A stretch of 64,000 bases of DNA from Oscillospiraceae bacterium (GCA_009777725.1 WRLG01000004.1:62001-126000); one strand, 5' to 3'. Counted from the first letter of the stretch, positions 17,239 through 27,059 are shown. Notes: generated by a model not told the origin, from the letters alone. Numbers and translations: made by a program.

Positions 17239-18096
17239 ATGGGACAAAAGGTTAATCCGCACGGCTTACGGGTTGGAATTATTAAAGATTGGGATTCGCG
17301 TTGGTTTGCTAATAAGGCGACCTTCGGAGACACCTTGGTTGAAGATTACAACATCCGCGAGCTTATTAAAAAAGAGCTTTATGCGGCGGGGATTCCCCGT
17401 ATAGAAATTGAGAGGTTTGCCGATAAGGTTAGAGTTCATATTCATTGCGCGAAGCCCGGTATCGTTATCGGTCGCGGCGGCGAGAATGTTGAAAAGGTGC
17501 GTTTGAAGGTCGAGAAGATGATAAGTAAGACGGTGTTAATCAACATCGTTGAGGTAAAATCACCCGATTTAAGCGCGCAAATTGTAGCCGAAAGCATTGC
17601 CGCTCAGCTTGAAAACAGAGCTTCTTTCAGACGCGCGATGAAGCAAGCAATCGGCAGAGCGATGAAATTGGGCGCAAAGGGTATTAAAACCAGAGTTTCG
17701 GGTCGCTTGGGCGGTGCTGAAATTGCACGCTCCGAGAGCTATAATGAGGGAACAATTCCTCTTCAGACGATTCGCGCGGACATAGATTACGGCACTGCGG
17801 AAGCCCACACGACCTACGGACGCTTAGGCGTTAAGGTTTGGATTTATAAAGGCGAGGTTCTCAAAGGCGATGTTGACGCGGCTAAGGCGCGCGCGGCATT
17901 ATCCGCGGCAGGCACTGAAAAGCCGGAAAGAAAAAAACGCCCCGATAACAGGAACAGGGGCGGCGGCGACAGACCGCGCAACAATTACGGCGGCGGCAGA
18001 GGCGGCGGAGGCTTTAACAACAGAGACGGCGGAAGAACAGGCTCTTCAAATAATAACGCCGGAAGAGGAGGAGGTTCGTCTAATGCTACTTCCTAA
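17239..18096 (+). CDS. rpsC: 30S ribosomal protein S3 with Gly/Arg/Asn-rich tail
   Basis: S3 (285 aa) lines the mRNA entry tunnel. [20 protein letters not shown], the KH-domain [11 protein letters not shown] and the C-terminal [15 protein letters not shown] are standard. The start is the ATG at 17239 behind AAGGGTGG; the frame opens 60 bases earlier. The unusual part is residues about 228-285, a tail rich in Gly, Arg and Asn with several RGG and GRGGG units, about 60 residues beyond the usual length. The tail's last codons also hold the AGGAGG Shine-Dalgarno of rplP, and the two genes overlap by 14 bp. Confidence 0.97.
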   Translation: MGQKVNPHGLRVGIIKDWDSRWFANKATFGDTLVEDYNIRELIKKELYAAGIPRIEIERFADKVRVHIHCAKPGIVIGRGGENVEKVRLKVEKMISKTVLINIVEVKSPDLSAQIVAESIAAQLENRASFRRAMKQAIGRAMKLGAKGIKTRVSGRLGGAEIARSESYNEGTIPLQTIRADIDYGTAEAHTTYGRLGVKVWIYKGEVLKGDVDAAKARAALSAAGTEKPERKKRPDNRNRGGGDRPRNNYGGGRGGGGFNNRDGGRTGSSNNNAGRGGGSSNATS

Positions 18097-18508
18097 AAGA
18101 GTGAAATACAGGCGCGTTCACAGGGGCAGGATGAGAGGGCAGGCTACCAGAGGCAATACCGTTTCAAACGGCGAATTCGGATTGCAGGCTCTTGAACCTT
18201 CTTGGATTACGTCAAACCAAATTGAAGCAGCCCGTATCGCGATGACCCGTTATATAAAAAGAGGCGGTCAAGTTTGGATTAAAATTTTCCCCGACAAGCC
18301 GGTAACGGAAAAACCCGCCGAAACACGAATGGGTTCGGGTAAAGGTTCGCCCGAGTATTGGGTTGCGGTTGTAAAGCCGGGCAGAGTTATGTTTGAAATA
18401 TCCGGCGTACCCGAGGAAACCGCACGCGAGGCTATGCGCCTTGCAATGCACAAGCTCCCCGTAAAGTGTAAGTTTGTTACACGGGCGGAGCAAGGAGCGA
18501 AAGCGTAA
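18083..18508 (+). CDS. rplP: 50S ribosomal protein L16
   Basis: L16 (141 aa) positions the A-site t[22 protein letters not shown] and the conserved [20 protein letters not shown] are present. The start at 18083 is set by the family N-terminus and by GAGGAGG ten bases upstream, which is inside the rpsC reading frame. Confidence 0.98.
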   Translation: MLLPKRVKYRRVHRGRMRGQATRGNTVSNGEFGLQALEPSWITSNQIEAARIAMTRYIKRGGQVWIKIFPDKPVTEKPAETRMGSGKGSPEYWVAVVKPGRVMFEISGVPEETAREAMRLAMHKLPVKCKFVTRAEQGAKA

Positions 18509-18592
18509 ATCTGAAAAGCTTTGCTTTACAAAACGCGGGTTTCGGGACATTGCTTGAAACGCCGCAGCATGTAAGAAAGGGTGGTTAATATT

Positions 18593-18787
18593 ATGAAAGC
18601 TGCCGAAGTCAGGGATATGTCAGCGTTGGAGCTTGACAATAAGTTAATCGATTTGAAAAAAGAGCTTTTCGCGCTTCGTTTTCAACATGCGGTTAATCAG
18701 CTTGAAAATCCTACACGTATAAAAGTGGTAAAAAAAGACATCGCCCGAGTTAAGACAATTATGCGCGAACGCGCACTTAATCAGTAG
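18593..18787 (+). CDS. rpmC: 50S ribosomal protein L29
   Basis: L29 (64 aa), a two-helix protein at the tunnel exit beside L23. [20 protein letters not shown] and [20 protein letters not shown] fit the family. AAAGGGTGG lies upstream of the ATG at 18593. Confidence 0.97.
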   Translation: MKAAEVRDMSALELDNKLIDLKKELFALRFQHAVNQLENPTRIKVVKKDIARVKTIMRERALNQ

Positions 18788-18806
18788 AAAGGGAGGAACT
18801 CGAAAA

Positions 18807-19076
18807 ATGTCTGAAAAAGCATCGGTAAGAAACCTTAGGAAAACCAGAGTGGGTAAGGTTGTTTCAAATAAAATGGACAAAACGATTGTTGTTGCTATAG
18901 TTGACAGCGTGGCGCATCCGCTTTATAAGAAGATTATCAAAAGAACAATTAGGCTCAAAGCGCACGATGAAAACAACACCTGCGGCATCGGAGACAGGGT
19001 TGAAATAATGGAAACCCGTCCGCTATCCAAGGATAAGCGGTGGAGATTAGTTAAGATTATCGAAAAAGCGAAATAA
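18807..19076 (+). CDS. rpsQ: 30S ribosomal protein S17
   Basis: S17 (89 aa), an OB-fold early assembly protein. [31 protein letters not shown] and [20 protein letters not shown] are typical. AAAGGGAGG precedes the ATG. Confidence 0.98.
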   Translation: MSEKASVRNLRKTRVGKVVSNKMDKTIVVAIVDSVAHPLYKKIIKRTIRLKAHDENNTCGIGDRVEIMETRPLSKDKRWRLVKIIEKAK

Positions 19077-19118
19077 ATCCAATTGAAAATTGACAGCGCG
19101 CAAAAAACAATGCTCTGA

Positions 19119-19149
19119 TTGTTATTTGTTATTTGTTAATTGTTAATTG
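19119..19149. repeat. TTGTTATTTGTTAATTGTTAATTG repeat before rplN
   Basis: Tandem TTGTTA(A/T)TTGTTA units, a partial copy of the AT-rich repeat family, lie between rpsQ and rplN. Confidence 0.6.
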
Positions 19150-19169
19150 AAAGAGAGGGGATTTGCGCT

Positions 19170-19538
19170 GTGGTACAGATGCAGACTTATTTAAAAGTCG
19201 CCGATAATACAGGGGCTAAGGAAATCATGTGTATCAGGGTTCTTGGCGGCACTCGCAGGAGATACGCCAATATCGGCGATGTCATAGTAGCCTCGGTAAA
19301 GAAAGCGGCACCCGGCGGTGCTGTGAAAAAGGGCGATGTGGTAAAGGCGGTAATTGTGCGCTCGGCTAAGGGGCTTCGCCGCGAAGACGGGACGTATATT
19401 CGTTTTGACGAGAATGCTGCCGTTATTATAAAAGAAGATAAAAATCCGAGAGGGACTCGTATATTCGGTCCCGTCGCTCGTGAGTTAAGGGAGAAAGATT
19501 ACCTTAAAATCTTGTCCCTCGCTCCCGAAGTGCTTTAG
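19170..19538 (+). CDS. rplN: 50S ribosomal protein L14
   Basis: L14 (122 aa) forms an intersubunit bridge and contacts the silencing factor Rsf[20 protein letters not shown] and [20 protein letters not shown] match. I choose GTG at 19170, giving the usual clostridial MVQMQT start, with GAGAGGGG upstream; the open frame begins earlier in the repeat at 19140. Confidence 0.97.
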   Translation: MVQMQTYLKVADNTGAKEIMCIRVLGGTRRRYANIGDVIVASVKKAAPGGAVKKGDVVKAVIVRSAKGLRREDGTYIRFDENAAVIIKEDKNPRGTRIFGPVARELREKDYLKILSLAPEVL

Positions 19539-19553
19539 GGAAGGAGCGGGGAA

Positions 19554-19880
19554 ATGAAGAATAAATTACACGTAAAAACAGGAGATACGGTGATTGTCCT
19601 GTCCGGTAAGGATAAGGGTAAAAAAGGTAAGGTTTTAGAGGTATCAACGAAGGAGAGCAAAGTAATCGTTGAGAATATTAATATCGCTAAAAAGCACCTT
19701 AAACCGCAGAGAATGGGTCAAGCAGGCGGAATTGTAAAGGTAGAGGCTCCTTTGTACGCTTGTAAGGTTATGGCTGTATGTCCTAAATGCGGAAAACCGA
19801 CAAGGCTCGCTCACAAAATAGAAGCAAACGGCGAAAAATCCAGAGTTTGCAAGCACACTGACTGCCAAAAAGAATATTAA
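19554..19880 (+). CDS. rplX: 50S ribosomal protein L24
   Basis: L24 (108 aa), an assembly initiator with an N-terminal KOW motif ([20 protein letters not shown]). The C-terminal part has CPKCG and CKHTDC, four cysteines that could bind zinc, as in some clostridial L24 proteins. GGAAGGAGCGGG precedes the ATG. Confidence 0.97.
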   Translation: MKNKLHVKTGDTVIVLSGKDKGKKGKVLEVSTKESKVIVENINIAKKHLKPQRMGQAGGIVKVEAPLYACKVMAVCPKCGKPTRLAHKIEANGEKSRVCKHTDCQKEY

Positions 19881-19896
19881 GGAGGGAGAAACTGTT

Positions 19897-20454
19897 ATGG
19901 CGTCAAATTTAAAGGAACTTTACACGAATACCGCGTCTCCCGCTTTAATGAAGCAATTCGGATATAAAAGCGTTATGCAAATCCCTAAAATTGAAAAGGT
20001 AGTCGTAAATGTCGGAGCCGGAGAGGCTAAGGATAACGCGAAGATGATTGAGGCTATTATGAACGATTTGGCTTTGATTACCGGGCAAAAGCCGGTTATC
20101 TGCCGCGCTAAGAAATCGGTCGCTAACTTTAAGCTCCGCGAGGGTATGCCGATTGGCGTTAAGGTGACACTCAGAAGCGAGAGAATGTACGAGTTTTTAG
20201 ACAGGCTTTTTAACGTAGCGTTTCCGAGGGTTCGTGACTTTAGGGGGATTAGCCCCAACTCCTTTGATGGCAGAGGAAACTATTCCACGGGTATTAAAGA
20301 GCAGCTTATTTTCCCCGAAATTGTTTATGATAAAATCGACAAGGTAAGGGGTATGGATATAAACATCATCACCACCGCCAATACGGATGAAGAAGCCAAG
20401 CTTTTGCTTGAGCTTATGGGTGCGCCTTTCGCAAGCGCGGGCGCGGGCAGATAA
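19897..20454 (+). CDS. rplE: 50S ribosomal protein L5
   Basis: L5 (185 aa) anchors 5S r[40 protein letters not shown] and the [20 protein letters not shown] loop are conserved. AAGGAGGGAG precedes the ATG. Confidence 0.98.
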   Translation: MASNLKELYTNTASPALMKQFGYKSVMQIPKIEKVVVNVGAGEAKDNAKMIEAIMNDLALITGQKPVICRAKKSVANFKLREGMPIGVKVTLRSERMYEFLDRLFNVAFPRVRDFRGISPNSFDGRGNYSTGIKEQLIFPEIVYDKIDKVRGMDINIITTANTDEEAKLLLELMGAPFASAGAGR

Positions 20455-20476
20455 TTCGGAAAGGAATGAACTGAAA

Positions 20477-20662
20477 ATGGCTAAAAAAGCGATGAAGCTT
20501 AAACAGCAAAGAACTCCTAAATTTTCCACAAGAGCTTATAACAGATGTAAAATCTGCGGCAGACCGCACGCTTATCTCAGAAAATTCGCCATTTGCCGTA
20601 TCTGCTTTAGGGAGCTTGCTCACGATGGGCATATTCCGGGGGTAAAGAAAGCAAGCTGGTAA
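20477..20662 (+). CDS. rpsN: 30S ribosomal protein S14, zinc-binding type Z
   Basis: The short zinc-dependent S14 (61 aa). Its [20 protein letters not shown] motif supplies four zinc cysteines and it ends in GVKKASW. The ATG at 20477 gives the exact family length. A frame open from 20387 inside rplE is not part of the gene. Confidence 0.98.
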   Translation: MAKKAMKLKQQRTPKFSTRAYNRCKICGRPHAYLRKFAICRICFRELAHDGHIPGVKKASW

Positions 20663-20754
20663 TTTAGTTATCGGGAAATAGTAGTTAAGTTAGTTAGCAG
20701 TACTGCTGACGGCAGGTATTATTTTCCAGCCACAAAAAGAGGAGGTTGCAGTGT

Positions 20755-21153
20755 ATGCAGATTACAGATGCGATAGCGGATTTGTTAACCCGGATACGCA
20801 ACGCGAATTCCGCGAAGCACTCTACGGTTGACGTTCCCGCTTCTAATATGAAAAAAGCGATTACTCAAATCCTTGTTGACGAGGGATATTTGAGGAGCTA
20901 CCAGATTATTGACGACGGCAAGCAGGGGATTATAAGAATCACCCTTAAATACGGCGAAAATAAATCAAAGGTTATAACGGGCTTGCGCCGTGTTTCAAAG
21001 CCGGGCTTGCGTATTTATTCAAGCTGTGAGGATATGCCCAAGGTAATGAAAGGGCTTGGCGTTGCCATTATTTCAACGTCCAAGGGTGTTATGACCGATA
21101 AAAAAGCGAGAGCGCAGGGCGTGGGCGGAGAAGTCCTCGCGTTTGTGTGGTAA
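20755..21153 (+). CDS. rpsH: 30S ribosomal protein S8
   Basis: S8 (132 aa) binds the central domain of 16S rRNA and often regulates the spc operon. [20 protein letters not shown] and [11 protein letters not shown] and [19 protein letters not shown] are typical. AGGAGGTTG lies upstream of the ATG at 20755. Confidence 0.98.
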   Translation: MQITDAIADLLTRIRNANSAKHSTVDVPASNMKKAITQILVDEGYLRSYQIIDDGKQGIIRITLKYGENKSKVITGLRRVSKPGLRIYSSCEDMPKVMKGLGVAIISTSKGVMTDKKARAQGVGGEVLAFVW

Positions 21154-21169
21154 AAAGGAGGAACGCAAT

Positions 21170-21712
21170 ATGTCACGTATAGGCAGAAAACCGATTGGCG
21201 TTCCGGCGGGAGTTGACGTTAAAATCGATGGAAGCGTTGTTACCGTAAAAGGTCCTAAGGGTACGCTTTCAAATACGTTTAATTCCGCTCTGGGGATAAG
21301 CTTATCGGACAACGTAATTACCGTTGAACGCCCGAGCGACAATAAAGAACACAGAGCCTTGCACGGTCTTACCAGAACGCTGATTGGCAATATGGTTGAG
21401 GGCGTTACGAACGGCTACTCCAAAACGCTTGAAGTTGAGGGCGTTGGTTACCGCGTTGCAAAGCAGGGCAAAAGCTTGGTGATGAATTTAGGCTTTTCTC
21501 ATCAGGTTAAGATGCTGGAGGTTGATGGGATTACCATTGATGTACCATCGCCGAATAAAATCGTAATTAACGGGATTGATAAGCAAAAGGTCGGTCAGTT
21601 TGCGGCAGAGGTTCGCGAAAAGAGACCTCCCGAACCGTATAAGGGCAAGGGTATACGCTATGCGGGCGAACGTATTGTTCGCAAGGAAGGCAAGGCGGGC
21701 AAGAAGAAATAA
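21170..21712 (+). CDS. rplF: 50S ribosomal protein L6
   Basis: L6 (180 aa) near the factor-binding site. MSRIGRKPIGVPAGVDVKID, VTVKGPKGTLS and the C-terminal PPEPYKGKGIRYAGERIVRK identify it. AAAGGAGG precedes the ATG at 21170. Confidence 0.98.
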   Translation: MSRIGRKPIGVPAGVDVKIDGSVVTVKGPKGTLSNTFNSALGISLSDNVITVERPSDNKEHRALHGLTRTLIGNMVEGVTNGYSKTLEVEGVGYRVAKQGKSLVMNLGFSHQVKMLEVDGITIDVPSPNKIVINGIDKQKVGQFAAEVREKRPPEPYKGKGIRYAGERIVRKEGKAGKKK

Positions 21713-21837
21713 TTGCCGATTTAATATACGGTTGGCAACTAGTATAAATCCTGCATATAGGGGAATGGGACAGCCGGTGAGGATTTGATTATAATTGGCA
21801 GGCTACTATTTTCCGTTTAATAAGGAGTTGTGTTTGA

Positions 21838-22197
21838 ATGATAAAGCAGTTTGACAGGAGAACCGCCAGAGCTAAAAGACAAAAGCGTGTACGCGCTAAA
21901 ATAAGCGGAACGGCGGCTTGTCCGCGTTTAAACGTGTTCCGCTCGTCTAAGCATATCTATGCTCAGATTATAGATGATACCGCAGGTGTTACCATAGCGG
22001 CGGCTTCGTCCCTTGATAAGGGTTTCGAGGGCAGCGGCGGAAACAAAGAGGGCGCGTTTAAGGTCGGCTCAAAGCTTGCCGAAGCAGCTTTGGCGAAGGG
22101 CGTTAAGGATGTCATTTTTGACCGCGCCGGATACCTTTACCACGGGCGTGTTGCAGAGCTTGCCGAAGGCGCAAGAAAAGGCGGATTAAACTTCTAG
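21838..22197 (+). CDS. rplR: 50S ribosomal protein L18
   Basis: L18 (119 aa) brings 5S rRNA to the 50S subunit. [30 protein letters not shown] and [20 protein letters not shown] are conserved. TAAGGAGTTG precedes the ATG. Confidence 0.98.
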   Translation: MIKQFDRRTARAKRQKRVRAKISGTAACPRLNVFRSSKHIYAQIIDDTAGVTIAAASSLDKGFEGSGGNKEGAFKVGSKLAEAALAKGVKDVIFDRAGYLYHGRVAELAEGARKGGLNF

Positions 22198-22218
22198 TTG
22201 AGAAAGGAATACGGAATT

Positions 22219-22731
22219 ATGGCTAAAGTAAACTCAAAAATAGACCCCGCCGGACTTGAATTGACCGAAAAGGTTGTCGCCGTTAACAGGGTAGCTAAGA
22301 CTGTTAAGGGCGGTCGTATTTTCAAGTTTGCCGCTTTGGTGGTTGTGGGTGACGGCAACGGAATTGTAGGCTTCGGCTTAGGTAAATCGGGAGAAGTTCC
22401 CGATGCGATTCGCAAGGGCATAGACGATGCTAAGAAAAATTTAATTAAAATATCGCTTAGGGGCTCTACCATTCCCCATGAAATTATCGGTAAATTCGGC
22501 GCGGGCAGAGTTTTGATGAAGCCTGCCGCTCCGGGTACGGGAGTTATTGCGGGCGGTCCTGTGAGGGCGGTTGTCGAAACTGCGGGGATTAAGGATATAA
22601 GGACGAAGTCCTTACGCTCCAACAATGCCTGTAATGTTGTACGCGCTACCATGGACGGCTTATCCAGATGCCGAAGTGCTAAGGAAGTGGCGCAAACCAG
22701 AGGTAAGTCCGTAAAAGAAATATTAGGTTAG
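22219..22731 (+). CDS. rpsE: 30S ribosomal protein S5
   Basis: S5 (170 aa), a fidelity protein at the mRNA entry side. [38 protein letters not shown] and [20 protein letters not shown] fit the family. AGAAAGGAA precedes the ATG at 22219. Confidence 0.98.
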   Translation: MAKVNSKIDPAGLELTEKVVAVNRVAKTVKGGRIFKFAALVVVGDGNGIVGFGLGKSGEVPDAIRKGIDDAKKNLIKISLRGSTIPHEIIGKFGAGRVLMKPAAPGTGVIAGGPVRAVVETAGIKDIRTKSLRSNNACNVVRATMDGLSRCRSAKEVAQTRGKSVKEILG

Positions 22732-22746
22732 GGGGAGCGGTAAATT

Positions 22747-22917
22747 ATGCTTAAAATTAAGCTTGTAAAAAGTCTTGCCGGCTGCAAAAAGCCGCAGGTG
22801 CTGACGGCGTATTCCCTCGGTCTCAGGAGAGTCGGTATGACCGCCCAGCAGCCGGACAATGCGGCGACAAGAGGGAAAATCGCTAAGATTTCACATCTTG
22901 TACAGGTTAACAATTAA
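22747..22917 (+). CDS. rpmD: 50S ribosomal protein L30
   Basis: L30 (56 aa). The protein reads MLKIKLVKSLAGCKKPQVLT, then SLGLRRVGMTAQQPDNAATR and KIAKISHLVQV, a clear L30 with the LGLRR motif. GGGGGAG lies eight bases before the ATG. Its last three codons and stop (Val-Asn-Asn-stop) come from the first GTTAACAATTAA of an intergenic repeat, so the repeat ends the gene. Confidence 0.95.
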   Translation: MLKIKLVKSLAGCKKPQVLTAYSLGLRRVGMTAQQPDNAATRGKIAKISHLVQVNN

Positions 22918-22957
22918 CTGCTTTTGTTAAATGTTGACTGTTAATTGTTAATTGTTT
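22906..22957. repeat. GTTAACAATTAAC / GTTAATTGTTAATTG inverted repeat pair
   Basis: The left arm GTTAACAATTAAC overlaps the rpmD stop codon; the right arm GACTGTTAATTGTTAATTG lies 20 bp downstream. They can pair into a hairpin. This copy lacks the GTTACGCC core. Confidence 0.7.
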
Positions 22958-22978
22958 ACGGGAAAGGATGGAAGCCAG

Positions 22979-23422
22979 ATGAAAATTCATGAATTATCCC
23001 CTGCCGCCGGTTCAAAAAAGTGTGTAAAAAGAGTCGGCAGAGGTCATGGCTCGGGTTGGGGCAAGACTGCGGGAAAGGGTCATAAGGGTCAAAACGCGCG
23101 CTCGGGCGGCGGTGTCCGTGTAGGTTTTGAGGGCGGGCAGATGCCTCTTAAAAGAAGAATTCCCAAGAGGGGCTTTAATAACAGCGTATTCGCTACCGTT
23201 TATGCCGTTGTCAATGTTTCCTCGCTTGAGATTTTTAATGAGGGTACGGTTGTTGACACGGAGCTTTTAATAGCTTCCGGGATTATAAAAAAGGTTTACG
23301 ACGGAGTTAAAATTCTCGGCAAAGGCGATATTACCAAAAATCTTACCGTTAAAGCCGCCGCTTTTTCGGGGACTGCAAAAGAAAAAATTGAGAAAGCCGG
23401 CGGGAAAGCCGAGGTGATTTAA
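22979..23422 (+). CDS. rplO: 50S ribosomal protein L15
   Basis: L15 (147 aa), a late assembly protein. [14 protein letters not shown], the Gly/Lys-rich [18 protein letters not shown] and [20 protein letters not shown] are hallmarks. The ATG at 22979 follows AAAGGATGG. Confidence 0.98.
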   Translation: MKIHELSPAAGSKKCVKRVGRGHGSGWGKTAGKGHKGQNARSGGGVRVGFEGGQMPLKRRIPKRGFNNSVFATVYAVVNVSSLEIFNEGTVVDTELLIASGIIKKVYDGVKILGKGDITKNLTVKAAAFSGTAKEKIEKAGGKAEVI

Positions 23423-23424
23423 GG

Positions 23425-24756
23425 GTGTTTACAACGCTTAAAAACGCATGGAAGGTGCCGGAACTGCGAAAAAAGCTTATCTACACGATGATGATTATTT
23501 TAATCTTCAGAATCGGGTGCTATATTACCGTTCCGTTCCTTGACCCCGATATTGTCGCCTCTATGTTTGAGGGTGCGGGCGGCACGATTATGGATTACTT
23601 TGATACTCTTTCGGGCGGCGCGCTTTCTCAAGGTTCGCTGTTCGCGCTGTCTATTCAGCCTTATATCAATGCCTCCATTATCATGCAGCTTCTCACCTAC
23701 GCCCTGCCTGTTTTGGAGAATATGCAAAAAGAGGGCGAAGAGGGCAGGAAGAAAATTCAAAAAATCACCGCTTTTGTGGCGTTGGGAATTTCTCTTGTCA
23801 TGTCTTACGCTTATTATGTAACCCAGCGCGGTTCGGGTGCGGTTTTGTATACGCCTGCGGCGCACGGACTAGCAGGTTGGTTTGCGGGTGCAGTTATCGT
23901 TGCTTCTTTTACGGCGGGTGCTATGCTTGTCGTGTGGCTCGGCAACACCGCGAATCAAAAAGGAATTGGAAACGGCATCTCTGTTATACTTTTTGCGGGT
24001 ATAGTTGCACGCGGTCCGGACGCTATTTTCTCAATGATTTCGCTTGCTATGGTTAATCCGGCGCAATATGCGTTTATTGTTCCTCTTGTGCTTATTATAT
24101 TTGTTTTGATGATAGGCTTTATCGTGTTTATGAACGAATCGGAGAGACGGATTCCCATACAGTATGCCAAAAGAGTTGTCGGAAGAAAGCAGTATGGCGG
24201 TCAAAGCACGCATATTCCGATTAAAATTGCGATGAGCGGCGTTATGCCCATTATCTTTGCTATGGCGATTATGGCGTTGCCGTCTACCATTGCAATGTTC
24301 GCGCCGCCGCCTGTTCCCATGGAGGGCGTGGAATTTACTTTTTGGCAGAACTTTTATATTGGGTTTTTGAACTTTTTCAGCTACCAAAGCCCATGGTACG
24401 GAGTACTTTATTTCCTTTTAATTATCGCGTTTAACTATTTTTACGTTTCAATGCAGTACAACCCGATTGAAATGGCAAATAACCTAAGGCAGAATAACGG
24501 CGCGATTCCGGGAATACGTCCCGGAAAGCCTACCAGTGATTTTATAAGAAAGGTTCTTTCAAAGATTACTTTAGTGGGCGCGGTCTTTTTAGGTGTAATT
24601 GCTATTTTCCCGATTCTTACAAATGCGGCGTTCCCCGAGCTCAATATCGCAATGGGCGGTACATCGATTTTGATTATCGTAAGCGTTGTGCTTGAAACGG
24701 TCAGAACGCTTGAATCTCAAATGATGATGCGCCACCATAAGGGCTTCTTGGAATAA
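23425..24756 (+). CDS. secY: Preprotein translocase subunit SecY
   Basis: Main channel subunit of the Sec translocon (443 aa, ten transmembrane helices). FRIGCYITVPFLDP near the N-terminus, GGALSQGSLFALSIQPYINA, GIGNGISVILFAGI and the cytoplasmic loop RRIPIQYAKRVVGRK are diagnostic. It begins with GTG 2 bp after rplO ends and is followed by adk and map, the usual spc order. Confidence 0.98.
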   Translation: MFTTLKNAWKVPELRKKLIYTMMIILIFRIGCYITVPFLDPDIVASMFEGAGGTIMDYFDTLSGGALSQGSLFALSIQPYINASIIMQLLTYALPVLENMQKEGEEGRKKIQKITAFVALGISLVMSYAYYVTQRGSGAVLYTPAAHGLAGWFAGAVIVASFTAGAMLVVWLGNTANQKGIGNGISVILFAGIVARGPDAIFSMISLAMVNPAQYAFIVPLVLIIFVLMIGFIVFMNESERRIPIQYAKRVVGRKQYGGQSTHIPIKIAMSGVMPIIFAMAIMALPSTIAMFAPPPVPMEGVEFTFWQNFYIGFLNFFSYQSPWYGVLYFLLIIAFNYFYVSMQYNPIEMANNLRQNNGAIPGIRPGKPTSDFIRKVLSKITLVGAVFLGVIAIFPILTNAAFPELNIAMGGTSILIIVSVVLETVRTLESQMMMRHHKGFLE

Positions 24757-24824
24757 GCTTTAAGGAAGCTCAAAATAACAGGACCATAGTGCATGGTAAT
24801 AATGATGAAAGTGTGGTAAGGGTT

Positions 24825-25457
24825 ATGAATTTGATTTTATTGGGAGCTCCCGGTTCGGGCAAAGGAACTCACGCTGAATTTATCAGCGAAAGCTTGGGCA
24901 TACCGCAGATTTCTACCGGCAATATATTGCGCGAGGCGGTTAAAAACGGCACGGAAAGCGGTCTGAAAGCAAAGAGCATTATGGAAGCGGGCGGGCTTGT
25001 GCCGGATGAAATTGTTATAGGCGTATTAAAGGACAGGATTGCGGGTGCTGATTGTAAGGACGGGTATATTTTGGACGGATTCCCCCGCAATGTCGCTCAA
25101 GCGAAGGCGTTGGAAGAAATGGGAATTACAATTGACAGAGTGATTAACATTGAAGTCCCCGATGAAAAAATTCGGCAAAGGCTTTCGGGTCGCAGGGTTT
25201 GCGAGGGATGCGGAGCTTCTTACCATGTTGAATACAAGCCTACCAAAAAAGACGGCGTTTGCGATAAATGCGGCGGCGCGGCAGTTCTTCGTAAGGACGA
25301 TGCTCCCGAAACCGTTATTGAAAGGCTGAAAACCTACCATGAGCTAACCTCTCCTCTTATTGAGTTTTATGAAAATAAAGGAAAGCTTCACAAGGTTACG
25401 GGACAGGAGGATGTTGGCGACACTAAAAAACTAGTGTTAGATGCCATTAACGCTTAA
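24825..25457 (+). CDS. adk: Adenylate kinase
   Basis: Converts AMP and ATP to two ADP. The 210 residues include the P-loop GAPGSGKGT, the AMP-site DGFPRN and the RLSGRRVC start of the LID. The LID is the zinc type, with CEGC and CDKC pairs. The ATG at 24825 is preceded by TAAGGG; an earlier ATG at 24789 would add 12 unlike residues. Confidence 0.97.
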   Translation: MNLILLGAPGSGKGTHAEFISESLGIPQISTGNILREAVKNGTESGLKAKSIMEAGGLVPDEIVIGVLKDRIAGADCKDGYILDGFPRNVAQAKALEEMGITIDRVINIEVPDEKIRQRLSGRRVCEGCGASYHVEYKPTKKDGVCDKCGGAAVLRKDDAPETVIERLKTYHELTSPLIEFYENKGKLHKVTGQEDVGDTKKLVLDAINA

Positions 25458-25474
25458 AAGAATGGTCATAAATT

Positions 25475-26230
25475 ATGATTAAGATTAAATCCAAATCCGA
25501 GCTGGAGAAGATGCAAAGGGCTAGCATTATTGCCGCAAACGCTCTCCATCTCGGGGGACGGTCGCTAAAGCCGGGCATGACGACATTTGAGCTTAGCAGG
25601 ATTATCCACGACTATATAGTCCGGCGCGGCGCGAAGCCTTCCTTTCTGGGGTACGAGGGTTTTCGCGGCTCGGCGTGTATTTCGGTCAACGATGTGGTGA
25701 TTCACGGTATACCGTCAACCAAGACAAAGCTTAAAGAGGGCGACATAGTAAGTATTGACGTAGGCGCGTATATTGACGGCTTTCACGGCGATACGGCTTA
25801 CACTTTCCCTGTCGGAAAAATTTCTGAGGAAGCTGCGCGCTTGATTAAGGCTGCCGAGGATTGCCTTTACGCCGCTATCAGTAAGACTTTAGCGGGGAAC
25901 AGGGTCGGCGATATTAGCTACGCTATAGAAAACCACTGCGCTAAGAACGGCTATTATGTGGTAAAGGAATATATCGGTCACGGCGTGGGGCGTGAGCTGC
26001 ACGAAGACCCGGAAGTTCCGAATTACGGTAAGCCGGGTATGGGACCGAGGCTTGCAAACGGTATGACATTGGCTATAGAACCGATGGTGAATATAAAGGG
26101 AAGCGAAGTTGTGACTTTAAAGGATGGCTTCACCGTTGTTACAAAATCGGGTTCTCTTTCGGCGCATTTTGAGCATACCGTTGTGATTAGCCCTAACGGT
26201 CCTGTCATCCTTACCAAGCCGACTATATAA
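25475..26230 (+). CDS. map: Methionine aminopeptidase, type I
   Basis: Removes the initiator methionine from nascent proteins. The 251-aa sequence has the metal ligands of the pita-bread fold: the Asp in VSIDVGAYIDGFHGDTAYTF (two Asp), the His in GHGVGRELHEDPEVPNYG, and the Glu residues in LAIEPMVN and SAHFEHTVV. It follows adk by 17 bp. Confidence 0.97.
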   Translation: MIKIKSKSELEKMQRASIIAANALHLGGRSLKPGMTTFELSRIIHDYIVRRGAKPSFLGYEGFRGSACISVNDVVIHGIPSTKTKLKEGDIVSIDVGAYIDGFHGDTAYTFPVGKISEEAARLIKAAEDCLYAAISKTLAGNRVGDISYAIENHCAKNGYYVVKEYIGHGVGRELHEDPEVPNYGKPGMGPRLANGMTLAIEPMVNIKGSEVVTLKDGFTVVTKSGSLSAHFEHTVVISPNGPVILTKPTI

Positions 26231-26264
26231 ATTTTACTCGTTAAGGAGTATATGAGGTGTCTTT

Positions 26265-26495
26265 GTGGAGGTTAGGGTCGGGACGGTTGTTAAATCCGGC
26301 GCGGGTCGGGATAAGGGATTGTTTATGGTTGTAACGGCGGTTGAAGGAGATTTTGCTTATATCGCCGATGGGAAACTGCGAAAATTAGACAGTCCTAAAA
26401 AAAAGAGAATAAAACACCTAAAAGTTACCAATACTTTTTTAGATACAGTCAATCTTACTAATAAAGCTTTAAGAACATTTATAGCTCGGCTGTAA
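26265..26495 (+). CDS. KOW-domain RNA-binding protein (L14e-like)
   Basis: A 76-aa protein with an N-terminal KOW motif (VGTVVKSGAGRDKGLFMVV) and a basic middle (SPKKKRIKHLKVTNT). Small proteins of this kind sit between map and infA in many Clostridia and Bacilli and resemble archaeal L14e. It starts with GTG. Ribosome association is likely by analogy, not shown here. Confidence 0.85.
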   Translation: MEVRVGTVVKSGAGRDKGLFMVVTAVEGDFAYIADGKLRKLDSPKKKRIKHLKVTNTFLDTVNLTNKALRTFIARL

Positions 26496-26548
26496 CCCTC
26501 CCGTCTACCAAGAGGATTACACCGATTAAGCCGCAGTTATCAATGAAA

Positions 26549-26584
26549 TAATTGTTAATTGTTAACTGTTAATTGTCAATTATC
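26549..26584. repeat. GTTAATTGTTAACTGTTAATTG repeat arm before infA
   Basis: A right-arm-only copy of the AT-rich palindromic repeat family, adjacent to the infA ribosome-binding site. Confidence 0.7.
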
Positions 26585-26602
26585 AAAGAGGGGGGTATAT
26601 GC

Positions 26603-26821
26603 TTGCCTAAGGAAGATGTAATAGAAATTGAAGGTATTGTTAAAGAAGCTCTGCCTAACGCGACCTTTCAAGTTGAGCTGGCTAACGGACATAAAATATT
26701 GACCCATGTTTCGGGCAAACTTCGGATGAATTATATAAGGATAGTTCCGGGCGATAAAGTAACCGTTGAAATGTCGCCTTACGATTTAACTAAGGGCAGA
26801 ATTACATGGAGAGCGAAATAA
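26603..26821 (+). CDS. infA: Translation initiation factor IF-1
   Basis: IF-1 (72 aa), an OB-fold protein that blocks the A site during initiation. [40 protein letters not shown] and [11 protein letters not shown] are conserved. The start is TTG at 26603 (MPKED), with GAGGGGGG upstream. Its stop codon runs into another repeat copy. Confidence 0.97.
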   Translation: MPKEDVIEIEGIVKEALPNATFQVELANGHKILTHVSGKLRMNYIRIVPGDKVTVEMSPYDLTKGRITWRAK

Positions 26822-26860
26822 TTAACAGTTAACAAACAGTTAACGGTTGATGGTTAATTA
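26819..26860. repeat. TAATTAACAGTTAACAAACAGTTAAC repeat between infA and rpmJ
   Basis: Direct copies of CAGTTAAC and a final GGTTAATTA, part of the AT-rich repeat family, beginning at the infA stop codon. Confidence 0.6.
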
Positions 26861-26877
26861 TTTAAGGAGGATTTGTT

Positions 26878-26991
26878 ATGAAGGTTAGACCTTCGGTTAA
26901 GCCGATGTGTGAAAAATGCAAGATTATCAGAAGAAAGGGCAGAGTTATGGTAATCTGCGAAAATCCTAAGCATAAACAAAGACAAGGATAA
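26878..26991 (+). CDS. rpmJ: 50S ribosomal protein L36
   Basis: L36 (37 aa). The protein reads [20 protein letters not shown] then [17 protein letters not shown]. The zinc ligands C11, C14, C27 and H32 are intact, so this is the zinc form. TTTAAGGAGG precedes the ATG. Confidence 0.97.
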   Translation: MKVRPSVKPMCEKCKIIRRKGRVMVICENPKHKQRQG

Positions 26992-27059
26992 GCAAAAGTT
27001 ACGGTTAAAAGCATGAATTGATTTAATTCAATTGTTAACGAACAAATGGAGGTGTATTT

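Noticed and set aside
26252-26275. Tiny leader peptide before the KOW gene (Met-Arg-Cys-Leu-Cys-Gly-Gly)
   Set aside because: Seven codons with no hairpin or other sign of attenuation; it is probably chance around the ribosome-binding site.
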